Program-made: the position numbers and the translations under genes
The notes under the pieces: model-generated
What the model saw: only the letters and a program-made list of their open reading frames with translations
Databases searched by the model: none
What the model was told of the DNA's origin: nothing
Shown: piece after piece, positions 1 through 6,419 of the stretch
Numbering within the stretch: the stretch's first letter is position 1
Layout of the letters: every line of letters begins with the position of its first letter
Assembly (NCBI GenBank): GCA_026991055.1
Contig: JALXCE010000007.1
Location: forward strand, 1-9,328
DNA: 9,328 nucleotides
From: Caldifarciminota bacterium
GTDB lineage: Bacteria > Hydrothermota > Hydrothermia > B15-G9 > WFZT01
Direction: 5' to 3'

Positions 1-3
1 TCT

Positions 4-249
4 TTATATCTGTCTGTTCTCCAGACTCTCTATCCTGTCTTCAAGTTTTAAAATCAGCCTGAATGTCTTCTCCATTGCCTTCCAGACGAGGAATTTCCAG
101 ATAAAGGGGTAAACATAGGGTTTTCTACTCCTGAAATATCTCTGGGAGTTTCTGAGACTATCCAGGATTTTCTTCAATATTTCTGGGTTTGAAAGCTCTT
201 CTATGCCCCCTTCAATGGCTTCAACGTCTTTGATGGTAAGGAGTGCCAT
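4..249 (-). CDS. Small helical hypothetical protein
   Basis: I do not recognise this family. From the chosen ATG at 249 it encodes 81 residues, starting MALLTIKDVEAIEGG and ending in TAA at 4-6. It is predicted to be almost all helical: an acidic N-terminal part (about 1-30), a basic aromatic middle (RSRKPYVYPFIWKF, about 42-55) that might be a membrane-associated helix, and a C-terminal amphipathic, coiled-coil-like stretch (LKLEDRIESLENRQ). A longer reading from an ATG at 312 adds 21 residues. I prefer 249 because a good promoter at 319-347 would put the transcription start close to 312, and because the extra N-terminus looks less protein-like. Neither start has a Shine-Dalgarno sequence, which lowers confidence. 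It is divergent from the export operon and separated from it by about 830 bases, so no functional link can be inferred. Confidence 0.5.
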   Translation of the reverse strand: MALLTIKDVEAIEGGIEELSNPEILKKILDSLRNSQRYFRSRKPYVYPFIWKFLVWKAMEKTFRLILKLEDRIESLENRQI

Positions 250-318
250 TTTAAGAATGGTCAAATTGAATGTGAATCTTGTCCAGAAGGAGTGCAACCT
301 GTAACCCCACATATTTCA

Positions 319-347
319 AATATAACACAAACCCCATGATTCCTCAA
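319..347 (-). promoter_or_regulatory. Sigma-70-like promoter for the minus-strand hypothetical gene
   Basis: Read on the minus strand, TTGAGG (342-347) and TATATT (319-324) are separated by exactly 17 bases. TG stands one base upstream of the -10 hexamer (TGT-TATATT), so it also resembles an extended -10. Transcription would begin near 311-313, leaving a leader of about 60 bases before the ATG at 249. This is a consensus match only, and the promoter preferences of this organism are unknown. Confidence 0.4.
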
Positions 348-451
348 CGAAAAACAGAGAGTGTCCGAGAATATCTCATCTGGTTATCCTTTCGCGGAGG
401 TGTATAGAGTGAGGGAAAAAGTAATGGATTCGTTTAAGTAATAAGCAGGCA

Positions 452-485
452 TCGGAACTCTCTTCCTGAGGAGAGAGTTTGCCGA
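452..485. other. Long bulged hairpin, possible structured element
   Basis: The arms TCGG (452-455) plus AACTCTCT (456-463) pair with AGAGAGTT (472-479) plus CCGA (482-485). A two-base bulge (480-481) lies on the right side, and a CC/GG closing pair near the loop is offset by one bulged T. This gives about 14 pairs, well above what is expected for random DNA. No U-tract follows on either strand, so it is not a simple terminator. It might be part of an RNA leader or a decayed mobile-element end. Confidence 0.35.
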
Positions 486-600
486 CTGGTCCGCGATTAT
501 GAGTGAGGTTACAGGGATCCGTCGGAAAAGGTGGTAACTAAAATTCAGGATTTTTCGAATAGGCTCACCCTGGATGGACAGGTGGTCTCGACCATTCATT

Positions 601-619
601 TTGTATGGAAAATATACAA
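601..619. promoter_or_regulatory. Short inverted repeat, possible operator
   Basis: TTGTAT (601-606) and ATACAA (614-619) form a perfect six-base inverted repeat with a seven-base A/T-rich spacer. The form is like a regulator binding site, but it lies more than 450 bases from the nearest start codon and next to repeat DNA, so a role is speculative. Confidence 0.15.
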
Positions 620-711
620 TATGTAACCCCTCTCCTTACTCCTCTCCCCGCAAGTATTTATGCGGGGAGAGGAATATTTTACCTTGGAGATATTCGAACG
701 AGCTCATCTTA
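620..711. repeat. Palindromic repeat module, copy 1
   Basis: The core is a perfect 11-bp hairpin: CCTCTCCCCGC (641-651) and GCGGGGAGAGG (662-672) around the loop AAGTATTTAT. It is preceded by ATGTAACCCCTCTCCTTA and followed by GAATATT...GATATTCGAAC...CTCAT. Within this tail GAATAT (672-677) and ATATTC (690-695) form a second hairpin. The same order of elements recurs at 6278-6360, including the loop AAGTATTTAT, and more loosely at 9047-9104. This identifies a dispersed intergenic repeat family. Confidence 0.75.
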
Positions 712-987
712 GAGTCCCTGATAACCTTTCTTTTAAATTGCACCCACAGTACACCAACGTGTAGCTACTAAAAAAACCACTAGCCGCAAGCAAGGTGTGC
801 AAGCTCTAAGACTTGAGGGAAAAATCTTTTCACATACTCCTCTACTCCATCTTGTGGCAGGAAGATTGATTGGTCTTCATTCCTTCATGCAGAAAGGATT
901 CTATCAAAAAATTTTGAGTTATCTCATGCTCAATGGTCTTTTAAAAACTTATGTGTCCTTCTAACTCTCCTTCCCCACATCACCTGG

Positions 988-1050
988 TCAATACTCCTCC
1001 CCATCTTTAGTCAAATTTTCGTCTTTAATTCGATAGAAAAATTCTTGCAT
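988..1050 (-). CDS. Tiny open frame, possibly a gene remnant
   Basis: Twenty codons on the minus strand read MQEFFYRIKDENLTKDGEEY and end in TGA. The string looks protein-like (charged, with balanced aromatics), and AGAGGG (1057-1062) stands six bases upstream of the ATG. It could be a real micro-gene, the broken 5' end of a lost gene, or chance. It faces away from the export operon, and its ATG is only 30 bases from that operon's first codon. Confidence 0.18.
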   Translation of the reverse strand: MQEFFYRIKDENLTKDGEEY

Positions 1051-1079
1051 AATGAACCCTCTGGGAATAAAATCTGTCC

Positions 1080-2342
1080 ATGTCTCTGTGGACGTTACTT
1101 AAAACCTCTTATCTCGGGCTGAGGGCCAATAAACTCCGGTCAATTCTCACTACCCTTGGTATCATCATTGGCGTGGGAACAGTCATTTCTATGGTTTCCA
1201 TTATTGATGGCATGAATAAGTACGTCTATTCTGTCCTCGGTGATATTGGGACAAAAACCGTTTATGTTCAGAAATGGAAATGGATAATTATTGGTGGCTC
1301 ACAGTCCAAAATGCGGAAACTCTGGCGAGAGGTCTCAAGAAGACGCGATCTCACAATGGATGACGTTAAGGCCATTTCCCACCTTGAAGTGGTGGATAGG
1401 GCCGCTGCTTTCCAGCCAATTTTTTCAGGAAAGGCCAAATACAGGTCAAACTCCGTGGATTGCAACAACGTGGCGGGAACTGATGACCAGTACATTTATA
1501 TCTCCGGATATGAGCTTGACAAAGGGAGGAACTTTATTGACCAGGATATACAGCTCGGCAGACGTGTGGTGATTCTCGGAAGTTACATTGCCAAAACTCT
1601 GTTTGAGGACGAAGACCCTCTGGGTAAATCCATCGTATTCAAAGGTCACAAATTCACCGTCATCGGTGTTCTAAAGCCCAAAGGAGAGCTCATGGGTAAC
1701 AACCTTGACGATATTCTTTTGATGCCAGTGACCACAGCCAGAAAGTTTTACTACAATCCAAGGTGGAGACCCTACAGAGTATGGTACTCTTTTCGGATTC
1801 TTGTGAAGTTTAAAGACGATGTTCCCATGAAAGCGGGCATGAAAATGCTGGAAAATCTCCTGAGAGTTCGTCGTGGCCTGAGGTTCGACCAGGATGACGA
1901 TTTTGCCCTGAACACCAGCGAAATGCTTTTGAGTGCCTACAAGAAACTGACCTCAGGAATATTCATCGCAATGGTAGGAATTGCCTCACTTGCACTCATT
2001 GTCGGTGGAATTGGTATCATGAATATCATGCTCGTTTCAGTGACCGAGCGCACACGGGAGATTGGAATCAGAATGGCCGTGGGTGCTAAGAGGCGAGATA
2101 TTCTTTATCAGTTCCTCTTTGAATCCATTTTTCTTACCACAGTTGGTGGCCTTATTGGAGTGTTCCTCGGGCTTGTCATTGCAAAGGCAGTGGATATTGC
2201 CACTCCATTGCCCGCTTCCATGCCCATCTGGAGCGTTATCGTAGGCCTCGGCTTTTCAAGTGCAGTTGGCCTGTTTTTTGGAATTTATCCAGCCAATAAA
2301 GCAAGTAAAATGGACCCCATTGAGGCTCTGAGATACGAATAA
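1080..2342 (+). CDS. MacB/FtsX-type ABC transporter permease
   Basis: This 420-residue inner-membrane permease is of the MacB (type VII ABC) class, which couples ATP hydrolysis in the cytoplasm to movements of a large periplasmic domain instead of passing substrate through the membrane. Visible parts: a cytoplasmic amphipathic start with the family hallmark ANKLRSILTTLGIIIGVG (16-33), TM1 about 21-42, a MacB_PCD-like periplasmic domain about 43-290, TM2 about 293-318, a cytoplasmic coupling segment TERTREIGIRMAVGAKRRDI (322-341), TM3 about 346-370, TM4 about 382-403, and the typical ending YPANKASKMDPIEALRYE. The length fits a stand-alone permease; the ATPase is a separate gene at 5401-6069, unlike the fused E. 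coli MacB. An in-frame stop at 1068-1070 leaves the ATG at 1080 as the only good start, although it has no clear Shine-Dalgarno sequence. It is the first gene of a five-gene operon. Confidence 0.93.
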   Translation: MSLWTLLKTSYLGLRANKLRSILTTLGIIIGVGTVISMVSIIDGMNKYVYSVLGDIGTKTVYVQKWKWIIIGGSQSKMRKLWREVSRRRDLTMDDVKAISHLEVVDRAAAFQPIFSGKAKYRSNSVDCNNVAGTDDQYIYISGYELDKGRNFIDQDIQLGRRVVILGSYIAKTLFEDEDPLGKSIVFKGHKFTVIGVLKPKGELMGNNLDDILLMPVTTARKFYYNPRWRPYRVWYSFRILVKFKDDVPMKAGMKMLENLLRVRRGLRFDQDDDFALNTSEMLLSAYKKLTSGIFIAMVGIASLALIVGGIGIMNIMLVSVTERTREIGIRMAVGAKRRDILYQFLFESIFLTTVGGLIGVFLGLVIAKAVDIATPLPASMPIWSVIVGLGFSSAVGLFFGIYPANKASKMDPIEALRYE

Positions 2343-2355
2343 CAGGAGGTTTAAC

Positions 2356-3033
2356 ATGGATTTTATTAGAATTTTATACGACCCTGTGAAAGTCTTTAGA
2401 AAAAGAGAAATGGGTGAAGGGATAAATCCCTGGGTAGGATTCATAGTGATTATAGTTCTGGCTGTCCTGATTTTCCTTGCCTCGTTACACCACCAGTACC
2501 AGTATGTTGTGCAGCAGGTGATGGAGAAGGTTAAGGATTTGCCCAAAGAGCAGCAGGAGCTTGTTCTAAAAAGGATTTCGTTCCAGAACATGCTCACAAC
2601 CGGTTTGATCTCCGTAATAGTCATGGTTCCCCTCAAGCTCATCTTTCAGGGGCTCATTTTCCAGCAGGCTTTCATTCTGTGGGGAAACATTAAATCCTTT
2701 GCAGACAGCCTCTATGTGGTGGTTTATGGAAACATAATTTCCATTTATGCCCAGATTTTGAAATTGGTGATCGAATATGCCACAGGTAAGCCTTTTGTAA
2801 ATTTCGACCTTTCAATTTTTGTAAGCCGTCAGAACCAGCTTTTGTACAAGGTGCTCTCCAACGTGGATATATTCACGATCTGGTCACTAATCGTTATGAG
2901 CATAGGATTTTCTGAGCTTGCCAGAGTCAAAAGGAGCCGCAGTTTTGCCATAGTCTTCGGGCTCTGGATACTCTATCTGATTGCCATGGCGATAATCTTC
3001 TCCATGGGAGGAAATAAATGGCTTCGTTTTTGA
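2356..3033 (+). CDS. YIP1-family integral membrane protein
   Basis: This 225-residue protein has about five predicted transmembrane segments (roughly 27-44, 81-108, 117-138, 169-187 and 196-216). The layout matches bacterial YIP1-family (PF04893-like) proteins: an amphipathic N-terminus with the typical start FIRILYDPVKVFRK, a hydrophilic loop after TM1 (about 46-76, rich in K, E and Q), then a bundle of helices. The molecular function of bacterial members is not established. AGGAGG at 2344-2349 lies six bases before the ATG and fixes the start. It begins 13 bases after the permease stop, and its last 16 bases overlap the TolC-like gene. It is therefore co-transcribed with the exporter and coupled to the channel gene. 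Being embedded in a MacAB-TolC operon suggests an accessory, assembly or regulatory role, which is inference. The family call rests on layout and the N-terminal motif. Confidence 0.75.
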   Translation: MDFIRILYDPVKVFRKREMGEGINPWVGFIVIIVLAVLIFLASLHHQYQYVVQQVMEKVKDLPKEQQELVLKRISFQNMLTTGLISVIVMVPLKLIFQGLIFQQAFILWGNIKSFADSLYVVVYGNIISIYAQILKLVIEYATGKPFVNFDLSIFVSRQNQLLYKVLSNVDIFTIWSLIVMSIGFSELARVKRSRSFAIVFGLWILYLIAMAIIFSMGGNKWLRF

Positions 3034-4253
3034 TATTTCTGCTTTTCTCCGTCAAACCTCTTGTTCTTACACCAGAGAAGGCCGTTAAGATAGCGCTGGA
3101 GAATAATTACCAGGTAGTCCAGTCAAGGTATGAGTTAGAATCGTCAAAACTGAATTCAAAAAAGAGCCTTGCCGGGCTTGTTCCAATAGGTAGCTTTTCG
3201 GCAAGCTACGCAAAATACAGGGACAATGGGAACGTCTTCGAGAATAGTGCCTATTCTCTCAAAATAGAGCAGAATCTTTTCGATCCCACTTCTCTTGTGC
3301 AATACCTTTCGTCAAAGAGGCAGGTGAAAATAGCGGAGCTCGCACTCTCAAGTGCAAAATCAGATGTGGTTGTAAATGTTCTAAAAACCTACTACCTGGT
3401 CGTGTCTGCACAGGAAAAGGCAAATTACTTAAGGGAATTTACTAAATATGCAGGGGAGCAGCTGAAGGCTGTAAGGGCAAAAAAGGAAGTGGGCTCTGCT
3501 ACGGAGACCGATGTCTTACGCGCAAAAATCAACCTTCTTCAGGCAAAAAACAGTCTCAAGCAGGCGGAGATAGAGGTCGAGCAGGCAAAAAGGAACCTCC
3601 TGCAGCTCATCGGACTTTCACCGGACACAGACATCATGATTGATGCAAAGGGGATTCCCTATATCAACGTTTCTATCAGTTTGAGCGATTCTCTCAAAAA
3701 TAAAGTTGTCCAGCTCCAGGAAGACCTGAAAATCCAGCTACTCAAGGCTGAAAATGCCCGACTTTCATACAGGAGCACGCTGTTTTCATTTCTCCCTCGA
3801 ATCTATTTAGGTTTTGAGAGAAATCACAATAGAACAATTCCATCCATGCTTTCTGACTACACCCACACTGTGAAAGGGATTTATCTGAGCCTTTACTTCA
3901 AGTTCAACGATTATCCGTTCAATGTCAAACTTCAGAAGAAATCCCTGGAGCTGCAGAAATTTTATGTTAAGCAAACCACGTACACGATTCTGAAAAATAT
4001 CGACGATGCTTATGACAACTGGAAGAAATCCCTCGAGAGCTTGAGGCTCGCGAGGGAAAACCTGAAGCTTGCAAGAGCGCTTTACAGCACTTCAAAAGCA
4101 CGTTATGACGTAGGAGAGATCAGCACACTTGAGTTTTTTGATGCTGAGCTCAAATTGAAGGAGGCAAATCTCAATTTTATTCAGGCAAAGTATCAAAATT
4201 TTGTTGCTCTTATAACATTTAAAAGTCTTTTGGGTATGGAGGTCTGGAGATGA
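3018..4253 (+). CDS. TolC-family outer-membrane efflux protein
   Basis: This outer-membrane factor should trimerise into the channel-tunnel that completes the exporter. At 411 residues it is somewhat shorter than E. coli TolC. After a hydrophobic leader it opens with LTPEKAVKIALENNYQV (17-33), the usual start of the mature OEP fold. The two homologous halves expected for TolC are visible: AKKEVGSATETDVLRAK...LIGLSP (about 154-202) and ARYDVGEISTLEFFDAELKL...LLGM (about 361-407), each with long coiled-coil helices rich in A, K, L and Q. Beta-strand regions fall near 57-88 and 258-300. GGGAGG (3006-3011) is six bases before the ATG, and an in-frame TAA ends immediately before it, so the start is certain. 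The predicted signal peptide is unusual: MASFLIFLLFSVKPLVLT has no basic residue before its hydrophobic core. It overlaps the YIP1 gene by 16 bases and the adaptor gene by 4. Confidence 0.9.
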   Translation: MASFLIFLLFSVKPLVLTPEKAVKIALENNYQVVQSRYELESSKLNSKKSLAGLVPIGSFSASYAKYRDNGNVFENSAYSLKIEQNLFDPTSLVQYLSSKRQVKIAELALSSAKSDVVVNVLKTYYLVVSAQEKANYLREFTKYAGEQLKAVRAKKEVGSATETDVLRAKINLLQAKNSLKQAEIEVEQAKRNLLQLIGLSPDTDIMIDAKGIPYINVSISLSDSLKNKVVQLQEDLKIQLLKAENARLSYRSTLFSFLPRIYLGFERNHNRTIPSMLSDYTHTVKGIYLSLYFKFNDYPFNVKLQKKSLELQKFYVKQTTYTILKNIDDAYDNWKKSLESLRLARENLKLARALYSTSKARYDVGEISTLEFFDAELKLKEANLNFIQAKYQNFVALITFKSLLGMEVWR

Positions 4254-5404
4254 AGAAAATTTTAATTGGAGTTCTTGTTATTCTGATTCTTGCAGGGTTT
4301 GTTTATCTAAACCTGAAAAAGAAAGGCAATGCCAGCGGTGGCAAAAAGGTCTTTTATGAGATAGCCCGGAGAGGGAAGATTGTGACAAAGGTTTCAGCAG
4401 AGGGTGAAATTCGAGCAAAAACTCAGGTGGATATCAGCTCTGATGTGATGGGGAGGATTGAGAAATTCTTCGTGGATGTGGGAGATACGGTGAGACCGGG
4501 CGATAAGCTTGTTAAGATAGAGAGTAGCACCTATGAGGCCAAGGTTGCGCGTCAGCGTGCTCTGCTACAGGCAGACCTTGCAAAATTAGAAAATGTGAAA
4601 AATGCATATTACAGGGCGAAAAAATTGTACAATCAGGGGGTTTTATCAGAGGCAAAATTTCTTGAAATTGAAGCAAATTTCAATTCCCTGAAGGAACAGG
4701 TGAAAGCTGACAGCTTTATGCTTCGACAGTTTCAGGAGGACCTTAAAAAGACCCTGATACGCTCCCCAATTCACGGCCTTGTTCTCTCACGGGACAAAGA
4801 AGAGGGGGAGATGGTGATTGTAGGGACCATAAATACCCCAGGGAGCAAAATCATGACCCTTGCCAATCTTAAAGAGGTCCTTGTGAAGGCAGAAGTGGAT
4901 GAATCAGAGATTGTTATGGTGAAGAAGGGTGATTCTGTTGATATCAAGGTTGATGCCATGCCGGATTCAATTTTTCATGGTGTTGTAAGTGTTATTGCCG
5001 GTTATCCAAAGAAAACAGGTTCCGGGAGTGAAATCACGGTTAGCTACCCTGTGGATATTACGATTCTTGGGGGTTCTCATGGACTTTTGCCCGGTATGTC
5101 GGCCTCGTGTGACATCATTGTTGGAGTGAGGGATAGTGTGGTAAAAGTTCCTCTTTCTGCGCTGGGAACGAGGACTATTGATGGGGAAAAGCATGATGTG
5201 GTATTTGTTTTAAAGGATGGTGTAGCTCACCTGAGAAAGGTAAAGCTGGGGCTCGTTGGCGAGCAGTATGTGGAGGTGAAGGAAGGAGTTGAAGCAGGTG
5301 ATACGGTTCTTGTGGGGCCATTTACTGTTTTGAAGAACCTCAAGGACGGTGAACGTGTTAGGGCGGTCAAACAGGAAGAATTTTTCAAAGTGAAAAAGAA
5401 ATGA
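4250..5404 (+). CDS. MacA/HlyD-type periplasmic adaptor subunit
   Basis: This 384-residue membrane fusion protein should link the MacB-type permease to the TolC-like channel. It has one N-terminal membrane anchor (MKKILIGVLVILILAGF, about 4-21, no lipobox). Next comes the first half of a lipoyl-like domain (about 55-98; MGRIEKFFVDVGDTVRPGD), a short alpha-helical hairpin (about 100-165, with the LYNQGVLSEAKF turn) and the second lipoyl half (about 168-205; LIRSPIHGLVLSRDKEEGEMV). A beta-barrel domain (about 208-290) and a membrane-proximal domain (about 295-370; VVKVPLSALG...VKLGLVGEQYVEVKEGVEAGDTV) complete the MacA order. The length is close to E. coli MacA. The ATG overlaps the previous stop as ATGA, and GGAGG at 4238-4242 is seven bases upstream, so translation is probably coupled. 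The C-terminus is very lysine-rich (EEFFKVKKK). Confidence 0.93.
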   Translation: MKKILIGVLVILILAGFVYLNLKKKGNASGGKKVFYEIARRGKIVTKVSAEGEIRAKTQVDISSDVMGRIEKFFVDVGDTVRPGDKLVKIESSTYEAKVARQRALLQADLAKLENVKNAYYRAKKLYNQGVLSEAKFLEIEANFNSLKEQVKADSFMLRQFQEDLKKTLIRSPIHGLVLSRDKEEGEMVIVGTINTPGSKIMTLANLKEVLVKAEVDESEIVMVKKGDSVDIKVDAMPDSIFHGVVSVIAGYPKKTGSGSEITVSYPVDITILGGSHGLLPGMSASCDIIVGVRDSVVKVPLSALGTRTIDGEKHDVVFVLKDGVAHLRKVKLGLVGEQYVEVKEGVEAGDTVLVGPFTVLKNLKDGERVRAVKQEEFFKVKKK

Positions 5405-6069
5405 GCCTTATAAAGACGGTTGATCTTGTAAAGATATACCAGCTCGACGGAGTTGAGGTCCCTGCATTGCGCGGAGTTTCCATTGAGATAGAGGAAGGTG
5501 AGTATGTTTCAATAATGGGGCCTTCGGGCTCAGGCAAATCAACTCTGATGCACATTTTAGGGTGTCTCGATAGACCAACTTCTGGCCAGTATTTTCTTGA
5601 GAGGCAGGATGTGTCTTTGCTTGATGAAGATTCACTTGCAGAAATCAGGAAAAGGAAAATCGGATTTGTGTTTCAGAGTTTTAATTTGTTGCCCAGGATA
5701 ACCAACCTCGAGAACGTGGAGCTACCAATGACCTATGCAGGTGTGCCTTCAAAAGAGAGGAGAAGGCGTGCTCTTGAATTACTTGAGAAAGTGGGACTCA
5801 AGCACCGTGCGTATCATAGACCGACCGAAATTTCAGGGGGAGAGGCGCAAAGAGTGGCCATTGCCCGTGCCCTTGCCAATAATCCAAGGATCATCCTTGC
5901 AGACGAACCCACCGGAAATCTTGATACAAAAACCGGTGAGGAAATAATGAATCTTTTTGAAGAGCTCCACAGTGAGGGACGAACCATCATCGTGGTAACC
6001 CACGACCCCGAAGTAAGCGAACGAACAAAAAGAATAATCAGGATCAGGGACGGGAAGATAGTCGAGTAG
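5401..6069 (+). CDS. MacB/LolD-type ABC transporter ATPase
   Basis: This 222-residue cytoplasmic nucleotide-binding subunit should power the permease encoded at 1080-2342. All catalytic motifs are present: Walker A GPSGSGKST (40-48), Q-loop in FVFQSFNLLP (Q92), signature ISGGEAQRVAIARAL (144-158), Walker B IILADEP with D168 and E169, D-loop GNLD (172-175) and switch histidine H201 in VVTHDP. The signature reads ISGGE in place of LSGGQ; an E in the last position is common in LolD/MacB-type subunits, so activity is expected. The length is normal for a stand-alone subunit of this class. The ATG overlaps the adaptor stop as ATGA. It has only a weak purine-rich stretch upstream, so translation probably depends on coupling. 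It is the last gene of the operon. A role in lipoprotein export (LolD-like) is possible, but the adaptor and TolC partners favour a MacAB-type exporter. Confidence 0.95.
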   Translation: MSLIKTVDLVKIYQLDGVEVPALRGVSIEIEEGEYVSIMGPSGSGKSTLMHILGCLDRPTSGQYFLERQDVSLLDEDSLAEIRKRKIGFVFQSFNLLPRITNLENVELPMTYAGVPSKERRRRALELLEKVGLKHRAYHRPTEISGGEAQRVAIARALANNPRIILADEPTGNLDTKTGEEIMNLFEELHSEGRTIIVVTHDPEVSERTKRIIRIRDGKIVE

Positions 6070-6202
6070 GGGGAATCAACACTCTGGCCTCAAATATAAG
6101 AGGCAGCTTCAAAGTTAGAGGTTTTAGCTCCAAATCTACCTTTTAAACTTATTAGATACAGGAATCGGTGAAAAGCATACTGCCTGGATTTTGAAAAATA
6201 GG

Positions 6203-6360
6203 ATGTGGTCCCTCACCCCAACCCTCTCCCGCGAAGCGGGAGAGGGAGTTTGATGGATTCTGAGTAGAATTTTTTAGATGTGGCCCTTCACCTAAACCTC
6301 CCCCGCAAGTATTTATGGGGGAGAGGAATGTTCGTTTGAAAATATCGAACATACTCATGA
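6203..6360. repeat. Two-module palindromic repeat (module A then module B)
   Basis: Module A (6203-6277) contains a perfect 11-bp hairpin, CCCTCTCCCGC (6222-6232) and GCGGGAGAGGG (6236-6246), closed by a GAA loop. A small hairpin ATTCT-GAGT-AGAAT (6257-6270) followed by a T-run comes after it. Module B (from 6278) repeats the ATGTGGCCC opening and has CTCCCCC/GGGGGAG around the same AAGTATTTAT loop context as the copy at 641-672. It is followed by a perfect ATGTTCG/CGAACAT hairpin (6328-6352). The two modules start 75 bases apart. Module A recurs almost unchanged at 8972-9046. Because it follows the operon stop and contains hairpins and a T-run, it may also help end transcription, which is inference. 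Confidence 0.8.
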
Positions 6361-6364
6361 ATTC

Positions 6365-6393
6365 TTGACTGAAATTTAGTGAAGGTGTAAATT
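6365..6393 (+). promoter_or_regulatory. Sigma-70-like promoter for the repeat-protein gene
   Basis: TTGACT (6365-6370) and TAAATT (6388-6393) are separated by 17 bases. The -35 matches five of six consensus positions and the -10 four of six. Transcription would start near 6400, just upstream of the Shine-Dalgarno sequence GGGAGG (6408-6413), leaving a leader of about 20 bases. The match is by consensus only. Confidence 0.4.
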
Positions 6394-6419
6394 TTTGGAA
6401 ATTTGTAGGGAGGCGGATT

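Larger units (their letters stand above)
313..1079. other. Gene-poor intergenic region before the export operon
   Basis: No convincing gene is visible in these 767 bases. The open frames at 384-599 (minus) and 574-771 (plus) lack ribosome binding sites and recognisable protein character, and they run through palindromic repeat DNA. The region holds a long bulged hairpin (452-485), a short inverted repeat (601-619), one repeat module (620-711), a stop-free stretch at 737-964 with no good start, and a tiny minus-strand frame at 988-1050. The export operon's promoter must lie here or nearby. The best -10 I see is CATAAT at 1048-1053, but it has no good -35 at the right distance, so I do not call it. 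Confidence 0.6.
6070..6419. other. Intergenic region between export operon and repeat-protein gene
   Basis: These 350 bases hold no gene. Just after the operon stop there is only a weak hairpin, GCCTC/GAGGC (6087-6104), without a U-tract, so no canonical terminator is evident. A two-module palindromic repeat (6203-6360) fills the middle, and a promoter (6365-6393) with Shine-Dalgarno sequence GGGAGG (6408-6413) stands before the next gene. The minus-strand frame at 6152-6358 runs through the repeat and is not credible. Confidence 0.7.

Noticed and set aside
520..560. T-box riboswitch suggested by GGTGGTAACT.
   Set aside because: The T-box core needs a longer GGTGGTACCGCG-like match with a specifier stem and a downstream terminator, none of which is present. 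The nearest downstream gene is an exporter permease about 500 bases away.
384..599. Minus-strand frame of 71 codons.
   Set aside because: It runs antisense through the 452-485 hairpin, has no Shine-Dalgarno sequence and shows no recognisable protein character.
620..711. CRISPR array or insertion-sequence end.
   Set aside because: There are no regularly spaced unique spacers, no transposase gene and no target-site duplication; the sequence fits a dispersed palindromic repeat.
574..771. Plus-strand frame of 65 codons.
   Set aside because: It crosses the palindromic repeat module at 641-672, so its sequence is explained by the repeat; no ribosome binding site precedes it.
737..964. A stop-free plus-strand stretch of 75 codons (…SRKQGVQALRLEGKIF…) between TAA at 734-736 and TAA at 962-964.
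   Set aside because: It has no ATG near its 5' end and no ribosome binding site, and I recognise no family. A stop-free run of this length is not surprising by chance, so it is at most a decayed gene fragment.
5830..5876. Defective ABC signature (ISGGE in place of LSGGQ).
   Set aside because: This variation is common in LolD/MacB-type ATPases, and all other catalytic motifs are intact.
6087..6104. GCCTC/GAGGC hairpin after the operon as an intrinsic terminator.
   Set aside because: There are only five pairs and no U-tract follows.
6152..6358. Minus-strand frame of 68 codons rich in Gly, Glu and Pro.
   Set aside because: It is a reading of the palindromic repeat modules (GEGWGEG and GGGLGEG strings), typical of repeats misread as genes.
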